The notes beneath the pieces are model-generated. The model ran no database searches. It was not told where the DNA came from and saw nothing but the letters and a program-made list of their open reading frames with translations. Positions 1-9,046 of a DNA stretch of 64,000 nt are shown here, piece by piece. The position numbers were made by a program, and so were the translations under genes. Numbering within the stretch: the first letter of the stretch is position 1; each line of letters starts with the position of its first letter. The stretch comes from Fidelibacterota bacterium (GTDB lineage Bacteria > Fidelibacterota > UBA8477 > JABMPR01), in assembly GCA_018673925.1 (NCBI GenBank), contig JABHBL010000096.1:1-64000 (forward strand). Reading direction: 5' to 3'.

Positions 1-947
1 AACAAATCATAACTCATTCCAACAGCCACCATATAGCTATCATTCCATTCTGAATATAAATCCAGATCGTTCCCCGACTTTGAGTATGAATAGCTTAATG
101 CTACCATGGGTAGAAAATTAGAGCGTGCCATGTTGACATTTAGGGAGCTTAAAGACTTTGATAGACTCATCTGCTGAATTTCAGCTCTATTCATAAGGGC
201 CTCGGTCTTTAGTTGATCCAGATTGTATTCACCGGGATTGTAGGTCATGACATCCGTAAGTTCGATGTTTGTTTCTGATTCAATTCCCAACAGCATTTTC
301 AATCCTGCAGCTGCCATGGTGACCCCATTCTCTGCCTGGGTTTTCTGGGGCAGTAGATTAGCAGCTTGAACCTCAGCCTGGAGTAGATCTAGCTTTGAAA
401 TCATTCCCTGCCCATATAGTAGTTCTGAGATCTCATAGAATTCTTGGGCAGTGTTGTAACCTTCGTCGGCAACAGAAGCAAATTCCTTTGTGACCAGCAT
501 CCCGAGATAGGCCTGAATAACATTGAACGACAGATTGTTTTTTTCCTGTTCTTGCTGGGATTGGATCATATCAAGGCCTTTCCTGGCCATGAGTGTTCCT
601 AAAGCAATTTTCCCACCGGTAAATAGCGGTTGAGTCACTCGAATATCATATTGGTAATCCATGGTAAAATCGAGTTCAAGCGGGGGGGCAGCCGGACCGG
701 CAAATGGATTCTGAATGACCTGTACCTTTTCATCTGTAATCCTGGTTCCCTGCAAACTTACGCTGGGTAATGCGGATCCCATGGCCTGATACAGGCTTTG
801 TTGGGCATCTCTCACTTTTTCCTGGGCGATTTTGATGTTGGGATTTCTCTCAAGAGCCAATTGTACACTCTCCTCAATGGAGAGATCCATTTGAGTTTGA
901 GCTCCCAATAGCATCGGGAGGACAAGTAGCAGTCTATATATTTTCAT
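1..947 (-). CDS. TolC-family outer-membrane efflux protein (partial)
   Basis: The frame is open from an ATG at 947 to the left edge, giving about 315 N-terminal residues with the C-terminus outside the window. It begins with a signal peptide (MKIYRLLLVLPMLLGAQT). A TolC-type repeat follows: an SIEESVQLALERNPNIKIA helix, a QPLFTGGKIALG strand/turn typical of outer-membrane efflux proteins, and long glutamine/alanine-rich helices. TolC proteins form the outer-membrane exit channel of RND, ABC or MFS export systems. The start overlaps the end of the upstream TetR gene by 14 bases, so the two are probably co-transcribed and translationally coupled. The usual membrane-fusion and pump genes would lie further left. 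The family call is firm; the pump type and substrate are unknown. Confidence 0.9.
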   Translation of the reverse strand, partial: MKIYRLLLVLPMLLGAQTQMDLSIEESVQLALERNPNIKIAQEKVRDAQQSLYQAMGSALPSVSLQGTRITDEKVQVIQNPFAGPAAPPLELDFTMDYQYDIRVTQPLFTGGKIALGTLMARKGLDMIQSQQEQEKNNLSFNVIQAYLGMLVTKEFASVADEGYNTAQEFYEISELLYGQGMISKLDLLQAEVQAANLLPQKTQAENGVTMAAAGLKMLLGIESETNIELTDVMTYNPGEYNLDQLKTEALMNRAEIQQMSLSKSLSSLNVNMARSNFLPMVALSYSYSKSGNDLDLYSEWNDSYMVAVGMSYDL

Positions 948-1548
948 GGGGAAGTATTCCATTTATAAAAAGTGATGCAATTTGACTTTTAATATGATTG
1001 AGGTCGATGGTATCAGTTGCCATGAGCCAATTAAGCTGGTGGAGATTGACTGCCCCAACGATGCTTCCAGCCAGGATGGAAGGATCAATTTGTGAGTCCT
1101 CCGCCATCCCATCCTTGAGGGCCTGCGATAATTGTTCAATATGGGTTTGTTGCTGGGTAACCAGTTTTTCGCGAAGTCCTGAATCAGAACTATGCATGAC
1201 TTTACCCTGCTCTGCGATGACCAATTGGAAGAAATGTTTATTTTCGGTGAGGAATTGAAATTGTGCATCTATTAGTGCCGCAACTTTGCCTTTCACACCT
1301 TCAGATGTTTTTAATTCGTTCAGGAGTGTTTCTGAGAACCGCTCCATTTTTTCTATGAGGATTGAGAAAAACAGATCTTCCTTATTCTTGAAATAGAGGT
1401 AGAGTGTTCCTTTGCTCCATCCGCATTCTTCGGCAACTGCCTCCATGGTGGTGGTGTGATAACCCTGACGGGCGAATATTTGTTCAGCCGCAGTTAATAT
1501 TTCCAGGCGATGCTGTTTTCGCCTTCGTGCTTTGATAGTTGGTGTCAT
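934..1548 (-). CDS. TetR/AcrR-family transcriptional repressor
   Basis: This 204-residue protein has an N-terminal TetR helix-turn-helix (about residues 10-60: ILTAAEQIFARQGYHTTTMEAVAEECGWSKGTLYLYFKNKEDL), which is the textbook signature. The all-helical C-terminal ligand and dimerisation domain resembles the AcrR/FadR-like group. The length is normal for the family. It is the first gene of a transcript that continues into the TolC-type gene, which it overlaps, and two palindromes lie directly upstream. It therefore probably represses itself and the efflux genes until an inducer binds. The inducer cannot be read from the sequence. Confidence 0.93.
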   Translation of the reverse strand: MTPTIKARRRKQHRLEILTAAEQIFARQGYHTTTMEAVAEECGWSKGTLYLYFKNKEDLFFSILIEKMERFSETLLNELKTSEGVKGKVAALIDAQFQFLTENKHFFQLVIAEQGKVMHSSDSGLREKLVTQQQTHIEQLSQALKDGMAEDSQIDPSILAGSIVGAVNLHQLNWLMATDTIDLNHIKSQIASLFINGILPHENI

Positions 1549-1573
1549 GCTAAGTAATCATCTCCATTATTTC

Positions 1574-1606
1574 TGACCGGTCAGCAAAATAATGACCGAC
1601 CAGTCA
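1574..1606. promoter_or_regulatory. Two TetR-type operator palindromes
   Basis: A perfect palindrome TGACCGGTCA (1574-1583) is followed nine bases later by the related imperfect palindrome TGACCGACCAGTCA (1593-1606). They sit 26-58 bases upstream of the TetR start codon. TetR repressors commonly bind GACCGGTC-like palindromes next to their own gene, so autoregulation is the natural reading. That is an inference from sequence and position. Confidence 0.7.
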
Positions 1607-1756
1607 TTTCAAAGCTGATTCGTGCTGGATGTAATAATTAAGTATGACTTGATTTGATAGTATGAAAGAATATTGGGCATGAAAAAGGCTTCTGAATGGA
1701 GCCCTTTTGTGTGCCTAATTTGTTTGAGCGATGTACAGGAAATTACGAGATTTGTT

Positions 1757-3346
1757 TTATACCTTTAGAAAAATGAATTTCCCAGCATAAATCTTTTCAC
1801 CTGATTTCACTGAAATGATCATGAGCTGACTTGCCAGACCTAAACTGGAGGGGATTGATATTTTTATAATGTTTCCAGATTCCTGAGTCAGGTTCAGAGA
1901 AGCAATTTCACTTCCACGAATATCATAAAGTACAGCCAGCTTGGGTAGCTCAGAGACTGATTCGGAAAGAATCATATGGACCTCTCCAGCTTGTCCAGGA
2001 TTTGGGTAAACCATGCAATTCTTGGAGTTACCAGTTTTCAACGCGGAAAAAAAACTTGTTAGATCTGGGATACCCCATCCATATGAATTGTCTGGAGCAG
2101 ATGCCTGATCACCATGGTTCTGAAATAGAGCAATAACTGAATCAGGGGTTAGGTGGGGCTGAGCCTGGAGGAGCAGTGCCGACAATCCAGCAATGAGTGG
2201 AGTGGAAAAAGAGGTTCCATTACCCCGGATGAATCCATTCACCCCTGAGGCCATGTAGACCAGACTACCCTGAGCAACCACGTCAGGTTTGATGCGTCCA
2301 TCGTAGGTGGGTCCTCTTCCTGAAAAGTATGAAATTTCAGCTTGAGGGTTTACTGAACCAACCGCCAAAACATGAGGACTGTCAGCAGGTGGCCAGAGAC
2401 TACTTGGTGATGAGCCTTCATTTCCAGCTGAATTTACGATCAAAATTCCTCTATCCGCTGCAATGTTGGCTGCTCTGGCAGTGATGGTGGTTTGTCCATC
2501 CAGAGCTGACGTTGGATAATCCTCATTGGGGTCATCAAAATCCTGAAAATAATTTAAAGAGCTGCTAATGATGTCTACTCCAAGTGAATCAGCCCATTCC
2601 AGGGCGGCCACCCAATTATCCTCTTCAGCTCTTGATTCGCTGTATGAATCCTCGGTACGAGCTAGCAGGAAAGTCGCATTGTGGGCTGGACCGATCAGTT
2701 CCCCTGGGAGATGACCTCCTATTGCGCTTAATACATTGATGCCATGTTCATGTCCCAGACCAGAGGCATCAACTTCATGATCGATAAAATCATATTGGGC
2801 TTTAATATCGATTCCATCAAATACCGGATGATCGGTAAGGAACCCTGTATCAAAAACACCGATGAGAACACCTGATGCATCGTAGCCTAGATTGTGGATA
2901 TGGGGAATATTCAGCATCTCGTTTTGACCCTCGGATGCACCATAGGACAACCCAGAGCTCCGCTCAAGCTGAGTGGTTTGGAAAGTCTCTTTATTTTTTA
3001 GGCGAGGAGCACGACCAACTGGTGAGATGGATTTCACAAAGGATAAGCTATGTAAATCTGCTAGCTGAATATCGTTTTCTATGATAACACTCACGGCATT
3101 GAGGAACCGTGAGGCATGTCTGATTTTATAGCCTGCAGCCCGTAATTGTGACAATTGAGATTCGGAAACGGCCATATTACCTGAAGTAATTGAAGAGCCA
3201 CGTTGTCTGATTCTCTCCACCGCTCGAGTGGTCAATTGTATCTGTGTAGAGTTGGGGTCGGATTCAAGAAAAACCCATAGGAACGACTCTCCAGCACTAA
3301 GAGTACTGACGACGACAAAGAGTAGTATGGAGCGTTTGAGAAACAT
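1757..3346 (-). CDS. Secreted subtilisin-like serine protease (S8) with T9SS sorting domain
   Basis: This 529-residue protein starts with a signal peptide (MFLKRSILLFVVVSTLSAGE). The catalytic triad is visible: Asp166 in GVFDTGF, His201 in GHEHGINV and Ser379 in GNGTSFSTP, with the oxyanion Asn309 in SAGNEG. Residues about 30-110 look like an I9-type propeptide. The last 85 residues, starting MVYPNPGQAGEVHM, form a type-A sorting domain of the type IX secretion system. Its motif is shorter (YPNP without FNP) than in the neighbours. The protein is probably exported and released or anchored at the cell surface. The gene is divergent from the second subtilase gene at 3689. Its targets are unknown. 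Confidence 0.9.
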   Translation of the reverse strand: MFLKRSILLFVVVSTLSAGESFLWVFLESDPNSTQIQLTTRAVERIRQRGSSITSGNMAVSESQLSQLRAAGYKIRHASRFLNAVSVIIENDIQLADLHSLSFVKSISPVGRAPRLKNKETFQTTQLERSSGLSYGASEGQNEMLNIPHIHNLGYDASGVLIGVFDTGFLTDHPVFDGIDIKAQYDFIDHEVDASGLGHEHGINVLSAIGGHLPGELIGPAHNATFLLARTEDSYSESRAEEDNWVAALEWADSLGVDIISSSLNYFQDFDDPNEDYPTSALDGQTTITARAANIAADRGILIVNSAGNEGSSPSSLWPPADSPHVLAVGSVNPQAEISYFSGRGPTYDGRIKPDVVAQGSLVYMASGVNGFIRGNGTSFSTPLIAGLSALLLQAQPHLTPDSVIALFQNHGDQASAPDNSYGWGIPDLTSFFSALKTGNSKNCMVYPNPGQAGEVHMILSESVSELPKLAVLYDIRGSEIASLNLTQESGNIIKISIPSSLGLASQLMIISVKSGEKIYAGKFIFLKV

Positions 3347-3688
3347 GGCATAAAACTACAAGCATATGGAGGATTATGAACACAACTTTTTTGTAACTGC
3401 AGAAATTAGAAACTGACTGAAAATCTGTCTTCTGATATGGCGCTGTTATTATGAAGGCTATAAAAGACTCATCATGTTGTCTCCATAATCCGACATTGCT
3501 TCCGAATTAAGCAATATTTACTTAACATTCGTGCCTATCACAGCTAAATTGGAAGTGTCAGAAGAGGTAGTAAAAATAGGCATTTATCGATGGAAAATAT
3601 TACTGGCATGACCTTTGACATTAATTTAAGGAAATGATGTTGAGATCATTATTACTAAAAATTTTTTCCTAAAGGGCGGAGACAAGAC
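3347..3688. other. Gene-free divergent intergenic region
   Basis: These 342 bases separate two divergent subtilase genes and must hold both promoters. The sequence is AT-rich, with a consensus-like TTGACA at 3615-3620 facing the right-hand gene but no convincing -10 box at the right distance. I see no RNA gene, long palindrome or hidden reading frame. Confidence 0.5.
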
Positions 3689-6600
3689 ATGAATAAATCA
3701 ATTTATAAGTCATTATTGGTTCTGTTGATTCCAGGAATTCTTTTCTCTGAAGGTATCACGGCTACTTCCCTGGCTAAACTCTCTCCTGATCTCCAAAACG
3801 TTTTTAAAGAGACTAGCTCAAGGGATATACAAATTATCGAGTCACCGCTTTCTAGAGTCCAGACAGCAAAGGGTCCTTTGCAGGAACTCTTATATCCTGT
3901 CACTATTCGTAGCACAGATATTGAAGCAGTGAAGGCTGCCGGGATTCAAACCAACTCAGACTATCCTGATTTTTCCACAGCTCGAGTCACCGAGGAACAA
4001 CTTTTAGTATTATCTGAACTAGATGCCGTGCATAGCGTCTTTCAGGGAGACTTACTTTATCCTCTCAATGATCTGGCGGTAGGCTTATCTGGAGCTGATC
4101 TAGCCCACGATGCTTATTTAAATAACACGGCTTATGATGGTACCGATGTGATCGTCTTGGTTATCGATACTGGCATTGATTGGTCTCATCTGGATTTCCG
4201 TGATCCTTCAGATAATACGAAGAGTCGAATTTTGTACATCTGGGATATGACTCTGACTACTGGGACTAGTACCCCTTATCACAGAGATAACACAGTATTT
4301 GCTGGCCTGAATTATGGTGTGGAATATACCAATACTCAGATCAACAATGAGATCGATGGCACTCCTGCTTCAATCGTTCTAACAAAAGATACAAATGGTC
4401 ATGGAACTGAGGTCACGGGTGCTGCTGCTGGGAATGGCGCTTCAGCCCTCAACGGAAAATACAAGGGGATGGCACCTGATGCAGATATTGTCGTGGTGAG
4501 GGCAGGGGTAAACAGCTTCGAAGATGCGAAAATAAAAGATGCTCTAACTTATGCTCAAAAAATTTCTTCAAGCGAAAATAAGCCTGTGGTGGTTAATCTT
4601 AGTTTGGGTAGTCAGAGCAATGCACACGATGGGACCAGTACCCTTGATGCAGCTGTCAACACCTTTGCTAGTTCAGGTGATGGAAGGGTCGCGGTAGTCG
4701 CAGCTGGGAATGCTGGGAACGAGGATATCCATGTAACCGGTGATGTCGCTGCATCCTCGACTGGCAACATTGTAGTAACTGTGCCCAATGGTTATGACGA
4801 TAGCGGTTACGATTATTTCTATTTAGAGCTATGGTGGAATAATGGTGACGATGTTTCGGTGACTTTAGTTCCTCCAAATGTTTCCTCCATAACACGAGCA
4901 AAGGATACGGATCCAGGTGGAGGTGTTGGAACTTCAGACGGTGCTATAGATATGAATAACATCATTGATTCTGACCATAGTAATGGCGATAGGATGACTG
5001 AGCTTATAGTATTTGATTATTCTACTGTAAATGTAGCTGATGGTACATGGACAATACAATTTACTAACAATTCATCCTCCCTCATGACTTATCATGCTTG
5101 GATGTACCAAAGTTCTATGGCTGCTACTGTAACAGGAGGAGATCATAATTCTACGATCGCTTCTCCAGGCACCGCCAGTTCAGCCATAACGGTTGGGGCC
5201 TACACAGCTAGATGGCGCTGGAAAAGCACTGCCGGTACTCCTTCTTTTGGAAGTCCCGACCTTTCAGACGATCACTCCTATTTTAGTAGTTTTGGACCTA
5301 CTCGAGAAGGGGGTGTGCAAAAACCTGATATTATGACACCCGGCCAAGGGGTTATCACCACAACCTCGACTGATTATACGCCGAGCTCAACATACGAAGT
5401 CCTTGCAGATAAATATCATGTAGAACAAGGGACCAGCGTTGCAGCTGGAACAGTATCCGGGGCAGTAGCCCTTCTGTTCGATTATGATTCCTCCCTAACT
5501 GCCTCTGAGGTAAAAACATTAATCACTGATAATGCCAGGAGTGACTCATATACTGGTACTGTACCCAATGATGAATGGGGTTACGGAAAACTAAATATTT
5601 TCGAATCGTTGGCTAAGGAAATCAATACTTCCACGACAATTCACCATGATGTTTACAGTTATGACTCTTGGAATACCCTGGGTGCTACCTCTATCGCCGA
5701 CACCTATAAAGAAGCCGTGAGATTCACTCCAGCTACCCAAGGAGACGTTTCAGGAGCATTTTTTCATACCCACTCAACATTGGGATCAAGTGGGTCCATT
5801 TCGTTTGAAATCTGGTCAGACTATGAAGGGGGTCCGAGTGTTAAACAAGGTTCCACAGTTTCACTTAGTGTAACTGATATAAGTGAATACTCTTGGAATT
5901 ATGTGTCTCTGGTAGATGCGGGAGTTCGCGTTCAAGCATCGACAGACTATCATCTTGTCATCGACAATACCTCAGGTTCAAGTTTTTCATTATTTAAAGA
6001 AACAGCTGGAATTGATGATAGATCCACTGGGTATCATGAGGGTCCACTTTGGGGTGCGTATGCCGATCGCAATTGGTTGATAAGGCCTGTAGTGGCTACC
6101 AACGAGGCAGATACTGATTATTCCCTTCCAGTTGAGCTCTCCTTTTTCAATGCAGGAACCCATAAAGGTCAAATGGTCTTAAAATGGGCTACTGAAAGTG
6201 AAACCGAGAATCTGGGCTTCAAGATTGAACGTCGCAAGAACGGTACTAGTGATTGGAAACTCATTGCTGATCATACCAAAGACCCCAAACTCCTGGGACA
6301 GGGTAACTCAACATCCAGGACTGATTATATCTATTATGACAAATTGGCCAAATCTGGTGTCAAATATGATTATAGACTCAGTGATATCCCCTATACTGGT
6401 GCATACAAATCTAATTTCTATGTACTGGAAGACATTGAGCTACGAATAGAGAAATTCGCCCTGCATAAGAACTATCCCAATCCCTTTAATCCAGCTACAA
6501 CTATTTCCTATGAGCTGGCAGATATCACAGACGTTCAGATTAAAATTATGGATGTAACCGGTCGGGAAATTCAATCATGGCGTCATGATTCCAAAGAAGC

Positions 6601-6727
6601 GGGTTATCATGAAATGATCTGGGCAGGTGTGAATCAAGCTGGTAAGCCAGTGAGTGCCGGACTTTATTTACTCACCGTACAGGCTGGGAATCAGTTTCAG
6701 ACTAGGAAACTCTTGCTACTGAAATAA
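3689..6727 (+). CDS. Large secreted subtilase (S8) with NYPNPFNP T9SS sorting domain
   Basis: This 1012-residue protein has a signal peptide at residues 1-22. The triad is Asp160 (LVIDTGIDWSHLDF), His238 (TNGHGTEVTG) and Ser583 (QGTSVAAGTVSG). The 345 residues between His and Ser are much longer than in subtilisin. They include an inserted beta-rich domain of about 140 residues after the AAGNAGNED oxyanion region, as in large subtilases of the lantibiotic-peptidase-like and C5a-peptidase-like groups. A beta-sandwich region (about 640-800) precedes the C-terminal sorting domain, which begins HKNYPNPFNPATTISYEL and ends RKLLLLK. A GGCGGAG ribosome site sits eight bases before the ATG. It is probably an extracellular protease for peptide scavenging. 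Confidence 0.93.
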   Translation: MNKSIYKSLLVLLIPGILFSEGITATSLAKLSPDLQNVFKETSSRDIQIIESPLSRVQTAKGPLQELLYPVTIRSTDIEAVKAAGIQTNSDYPDFSTARVTEEQLLVLSELDAVHSVFQGDLLYPLNDLAVGLSGADLAHDAYLNNTAYDGTDVIVLVIDTGIDWSHLDFRDPSDNTKSRILYIWDMTLTTGTSTPYHRDNTVFAGLNYGVEYTNTQINNEIDGTPASIVLTKDTNGHGTEVTGAAAGNGASALNGKYKGMAPDADIVVVRAGVNSFEDAKIKDALTYAQKISSSENKPVVVNLSLGSQSNAHDGTSTLDAAVNTFASSGDGRVAVVAAGNAGNEDIHVTGDVAASSTGNIVVTVPNGYDDSGYDYFYLELWWNNGDDVSVTLVPPNVSSITRAKDTDPGGGVGTSDGAIDMNNIIDSDHSNGDRMTELIVFDYSTVNVADGTWTIQFTNNSSSLMTYHAWMYQSSMAATVTGGDHNSTIASPGTASSAITVGAYTARWRWKSTAGTPSFGSPDLSDDHSYFSSFGPTREGGVQKPDIMTPGQGVITTTSTDYTPSSTYEVLADKYHVEQGTSVAAGTVSGAVALLFDYDSSLTASEVKTLITDNARSDSYTGTVPNDEWGYGKLNIFESLAKEINTSTTIHHDVYSYDSWNTLGATSIADTYKEAVRFTPATQGDVSGAFFHTHSTLGSSGSISFEIWSDYEGGPSVKQGSTVSLSVTDISEYSWNYVSLVDAGVRVQASTDYHLVIDNTSGSSFSLFKETAGIDDRSTGYHEGPLWGAYADRNWLIRPVVATNEADTDYSLPVELSFFNAGTHKGQMVLKWATESETENLGFKIERRKNGTSDWKLIADHTKDPKLLGQGNSTSRTDYIYYDKLAKSGVKYDYRLSDIPYTGAYKSNFYVLEDIELRIEKFALHKNYPNPFNPATTISYELADITDVQIKIMDVTGREIQSWRHDSKEAGYHEMIWAGVNQAGKPVSAGLYLLTVQAGNQFQTRKLLLLK

Positions 6728-6737
6728 GGTTAATTTT

Positions 6738-6765
6738 CCAGGTCGGTATTAAAATCCCGACCTGG
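6738..6765. terminator. Hairpin after the large subtilase gene
   Basis: The stem CCAGGTCGG (6738-6746) pairs with CCGACCTGG (6757-6765) across a ten-base loop, eleven bases past the stop codon. There is no strong T-run directly after it. A longer hairpin of similar design lies at 54010-54037, so this may be a processing or stabilising element rather than a simple intrinsic terminator. Confidence 0.55.
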
Positions 6766-6793
6766 ATCTTATATAACCATCGAGTAAAAGTTA

Positions 6794-6817
6794 TCCCTCG
6801 ACTCCGCTCGGGATGAC
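6794..6817 (+). repeat. Solo arm of a dispersed 24-bp repeat
   Basis: A 24-base unit that begins TCCCTCGACTCC and ends GCTCGGGATGAC. The identical unit occurs as the right arm of inverted pairs at 50380-50403 and 54737-54760, with its exact complement as the left arm in both. Here only one arm is present. Confidence 0.8.
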
Positions 6818-6840
6818 GAACTCGGTGGACCCAAAATCAA

Positions 6841-6890
6841 AGAAAGCCATAGTGTCTTCCTGAGCTTGTCGAAGGACACTATGGCTTTCT
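6841..6890. repeat. Long hairpin with TGAGCTTGTCGAA loop, between convergent genes
   Basis: AGAAAGCCATAGTGTC (6841-6856) and its exact complement (6875-6890) form a perfect 16-bp stem around an 18-base loop containing TGAGCTTGTCGAA. The same loop core with different stems recurs at 30813 and 54794. It lies between the convergent subtilase and tryptophanase genes and could end both transcripts. Confidence 0.75.
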
Positions 6891-6908
6891 TATTGGATTA
6901 AACCGAAG

Positions 6909-8291
6909 TTATATAATTGGTTTGAGGCGCGCTGTAAAGTGACGTAACACCTGGGCCTGATATTCGATCTCATAGCCCTTTATATTTTCCCTGTCCTCAT
7001 ACAACTCAATAATATTCTCAGCCACATATTGCATCTGACTGTTGGTGTATACCCGACGAGGAATCGCCAGTCGCACTAGCTCAAGATGGGGATAGATTGT
7101 TTCACCGGTCTCAGAGTCGTCATGTGCAAACATAAGACTGCCAATCTCTACTGCCCGGATTCCAGCATGGGTATAAAGTGAAACTGTCAATGCAATTCCA
7201 GGAAACTGAGATTGGGGGATATGGGGTAAAAAGTTTTTTGCATCAAGATAGACTGCATGCCCACCTGTGGGTCTTAAGATAGGGACTCCAGCTTCAATCA
7301 ATCTATCACCCAATTCTTCCACCTGTGAAATTCTATAGGCCAGATAGTCCTCCTGAAGGACTTCTTCAAGACCCCTGGCTATAGCCTCCAGATCACGTCC
7401 GGCTAGACCACCATAGGTTGGGAAACCCTCAATCAGGATCAGGCGATTTGTGATTTGCTGGGCCAATTCATCATCATTGGTGGCAAAAAATCCACCCATG
7501 TTCACCAGTGCATCTTTCTTGGCACTCATGGTACAACCATCGGCATAGGAAAACATCTCATTGGCGATTTCCAAGATGCTCTTTTCCTGATAGCCATCTT
7601 CCCGGGTCTTGATGAAATAAGCATTCTCAGCAAAACGACAGGCATCGATGTAGAAGGGTATGTCGTGCTTATGAAGTAACTCAGCTGTGCCCCTGATATT
7701 GGCCATGGAAACAGGTTGTCCGCCACCCGAATTATTGGTGATTGTAAGCATGCCGATGGGGATATTCTTAGCTCCAACTTTGTCAATCAGGTGAGCCAAT
7801 TTGTCCAAATCAATATTGCCTTTGAAATCATCTATTGCCTGTGTGTCCTTGGCAATATCAATCACCAGATCCTCGGCTTTTCCACCATTATATTCAACAT
7901 TGGCGCGGGTAGTATCGAAATGGTTGTTATTGGGAATAACCAGACCCTTGCGGTCTTTAAGAATAGTGGAAAATAAAAGATTTTCAGCCACACGACCCTG
8001 GTGAGTTGGGATGACATGTTTGAAGCCAAAGATCTTGTTAATCATCGTTTCAAAGTGAAAATAGTTTTTGCTTCCTGCGTAGGATTCATCACCCTTCATC
8101 ATACCAGCCCACTGATTGTCACTCATGGCACTGGTACCGCTATCCGTCAATAAATCGATGTAAATTTTTTCAGCGGGAATATTGAAGACATTATACCCAG
8201 CATCCTGTATTACAGCCAGTCGCTCCCAATCTGTGGTTCGGGCAATGGCCTCAACAGTTTTAATTCTAAACGGTTCTGGTGGATACTTCAT
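6909..8291 (-). CDS. tnaA: Tryptophanase (tryptophan indole-lyase)
   Basis: This 460-residue fold-I PLP enzyme cleaves L-tryptophan to indole, pyruvate and ammonia. The PLP lysine is Lys259 in TMSAKKDALVNMGG. The close relative tyrosine phenol-lyase differs at a few substrate-site residues. This protein has GIRAVEIGSL (Ile, where the phenol-lyase has Arg in SMERG) and LRHFTARL (His, where the phenol-lyase has Phe), so tryptophanase fits better. The phosphate loop reads THQGRVAEN; the glycine normal after QGR is valine. An AAAGGG ribosome site precedes the ATG. No TnaC-like leader peptide or tryptophan permease gene is adjacent. It would let the cell use peptide-derived tryptophan, in line with the nearby secreted proteases. 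Confidence 0.88.
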   Translation of the reverse strand: MKYPPEPFRIKTVEAIARTTDWERLAVIQDAGYNVFNIPAEKIYIDLLTDSGTSAMSDNQWAGMMKGDESYAGSKNYFHFETMINKIFGFKHVIPTHQGRVAENLLFSTILKDRKGLVIPNNNHFDTTRANVEYNGGKAEDLVIDIAKDTQAIDDFKGNIDLDKLAHLIDKVGAKNIPIGMLTITNNSGGGQPVSMANIRGTAELLHKHDIPFYIDACRFAENAYFIKTREDGYQEKSILEIANEMFSYADGCTMSAKKDALVNMGGFFATNDDELAQQITNRLILIEGFPTYGGLAGRDLEAIARGLEEVLQEDYLAYRISQVEELGDRLIEAGVPILRPTGGHAVYLDAKNFLPHIPQSQFPGIALTVSLYTHAGIRAVEIGSLMFAHDDSETGETIYPHLELVRLAIPRRVYTNSQMQYVAENIIELYEDRENIKGYEIEYQAQVLRHFTARLKPII

Positions 8292-8325
8292 AGTTTATTC
8301 CCTTTAATTGGTAAGCACGATTTGT

Positions 8326-9039
8326 CTATAATCTAAAATGTATGGGTAATATGATTTGAAAGTTCACAGGTCGTTCATCGTATTTGGCAGCCACCCAGGT
8401 GCACGCGTTGATGGCTGTAAGGGCCGCTTCATCCAGATCAGGATAACTGGATTTTAACAATTGAACATCCAGGACTGTCCCATCAGCCTCAACAATAATT
8501 GAAAACCAGCTCACTCCAGTACGTTTCATTTCCTGAGCCATTTCGGGATACTCCAGGATTTGATAAAGTCGCTTGTAACCGCCTACAGGCTCTACTCCAG
8601 AATCAAGGAGTTTGTATTCTCTGTCTTGAAACTCGGCGGGATATTCTGGATAGACTTTTTGCCACTCCGCAAAGCGTGAGGAATACTTATCGGATAACTT
8701 CTGATCAGCTTCAATCCTTGCCATGGCTTCTGGATAAATCCAGGCTGAACTATCACTGATTTCCAGTTGATTGTATACTTCAATCAGAAAAGGGTAAGCC
8801 TCTGGGTAAAGAATGCGTTGATCGGCCTTTATAACCCTCTCAAGGTCATTTCTAGCCTGGACCAGCTTATCTTTTTGTTTGTAACGAACGACTCTGGCTG
8901 CCCTGAAAAAATAATAGCCTTCATCTGCATTTTCTGGTTCAGGAATATCAATTCCAGCCAAAGGGTTCTGGGGCGCAATACAATGGCTAAGTAATATGCT
9001 CATTGCAAAAACGGCAATTAGTTGTGTTCTGAATTTCAT
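8326..9039 (-). CDS. Lipoprotein with C-terminal TonB-like domain
   Basis: I start this gene at the ATG at 9039. It follows an AGGAT-type ribosome site and yields a lipoprotein signal (MKFRTQLIAVFAMSILLSHC, lipobox LLSHC). The in-frame extension upstream would overlap the neighbouring gene and lacks a signal. The mature protein has a helical, TPR-like middle (DLERVIKADQRILYPEAYPFL) and a TonB C-terminal domain of about 80 residues. That domain includes the characteristic GVSWFSIIVEADGTVLDVQLLKSS-type strand and an AALTAINACTW helix. Classical TonB is anchored in the inner membrane by a helix, so a lipid-anchored TonB domain is unusual and probably does not transduce energy itself. It begins eight bases after the hydrolase gene, so they form an operon. 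Confidence 0.8.
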   Translation of the reverse strand: MKFRTQLIAVFAMSILLSHCIAPQNPLAGIDIPEPENADEGYYFFRAARVVRYKQKDKLVQARNDLERVIKADQRILYPEAYPFLIEVYNQLEISDSSAWIYPEAMARIEADQKLSDKYSSRFAEWQKVYPEYPAEFQDREYKLLDSGVEPVGGYKRLYQILEYPEMAQEMKRTGVSWFSIIVEADGTVLDVQLLKSSYPDLDEAALTAINACTWVAAKYDERPVNFQIILPIHFRL

Positions 9040-9046
9040 GATGTTC

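Noticed and set aside
6909-8291. Tyrosine phenol-lyase
   Set aside because: The Arg and Phe residues that define phenol specificity are replaced by Ile and His as in tryptophanase.
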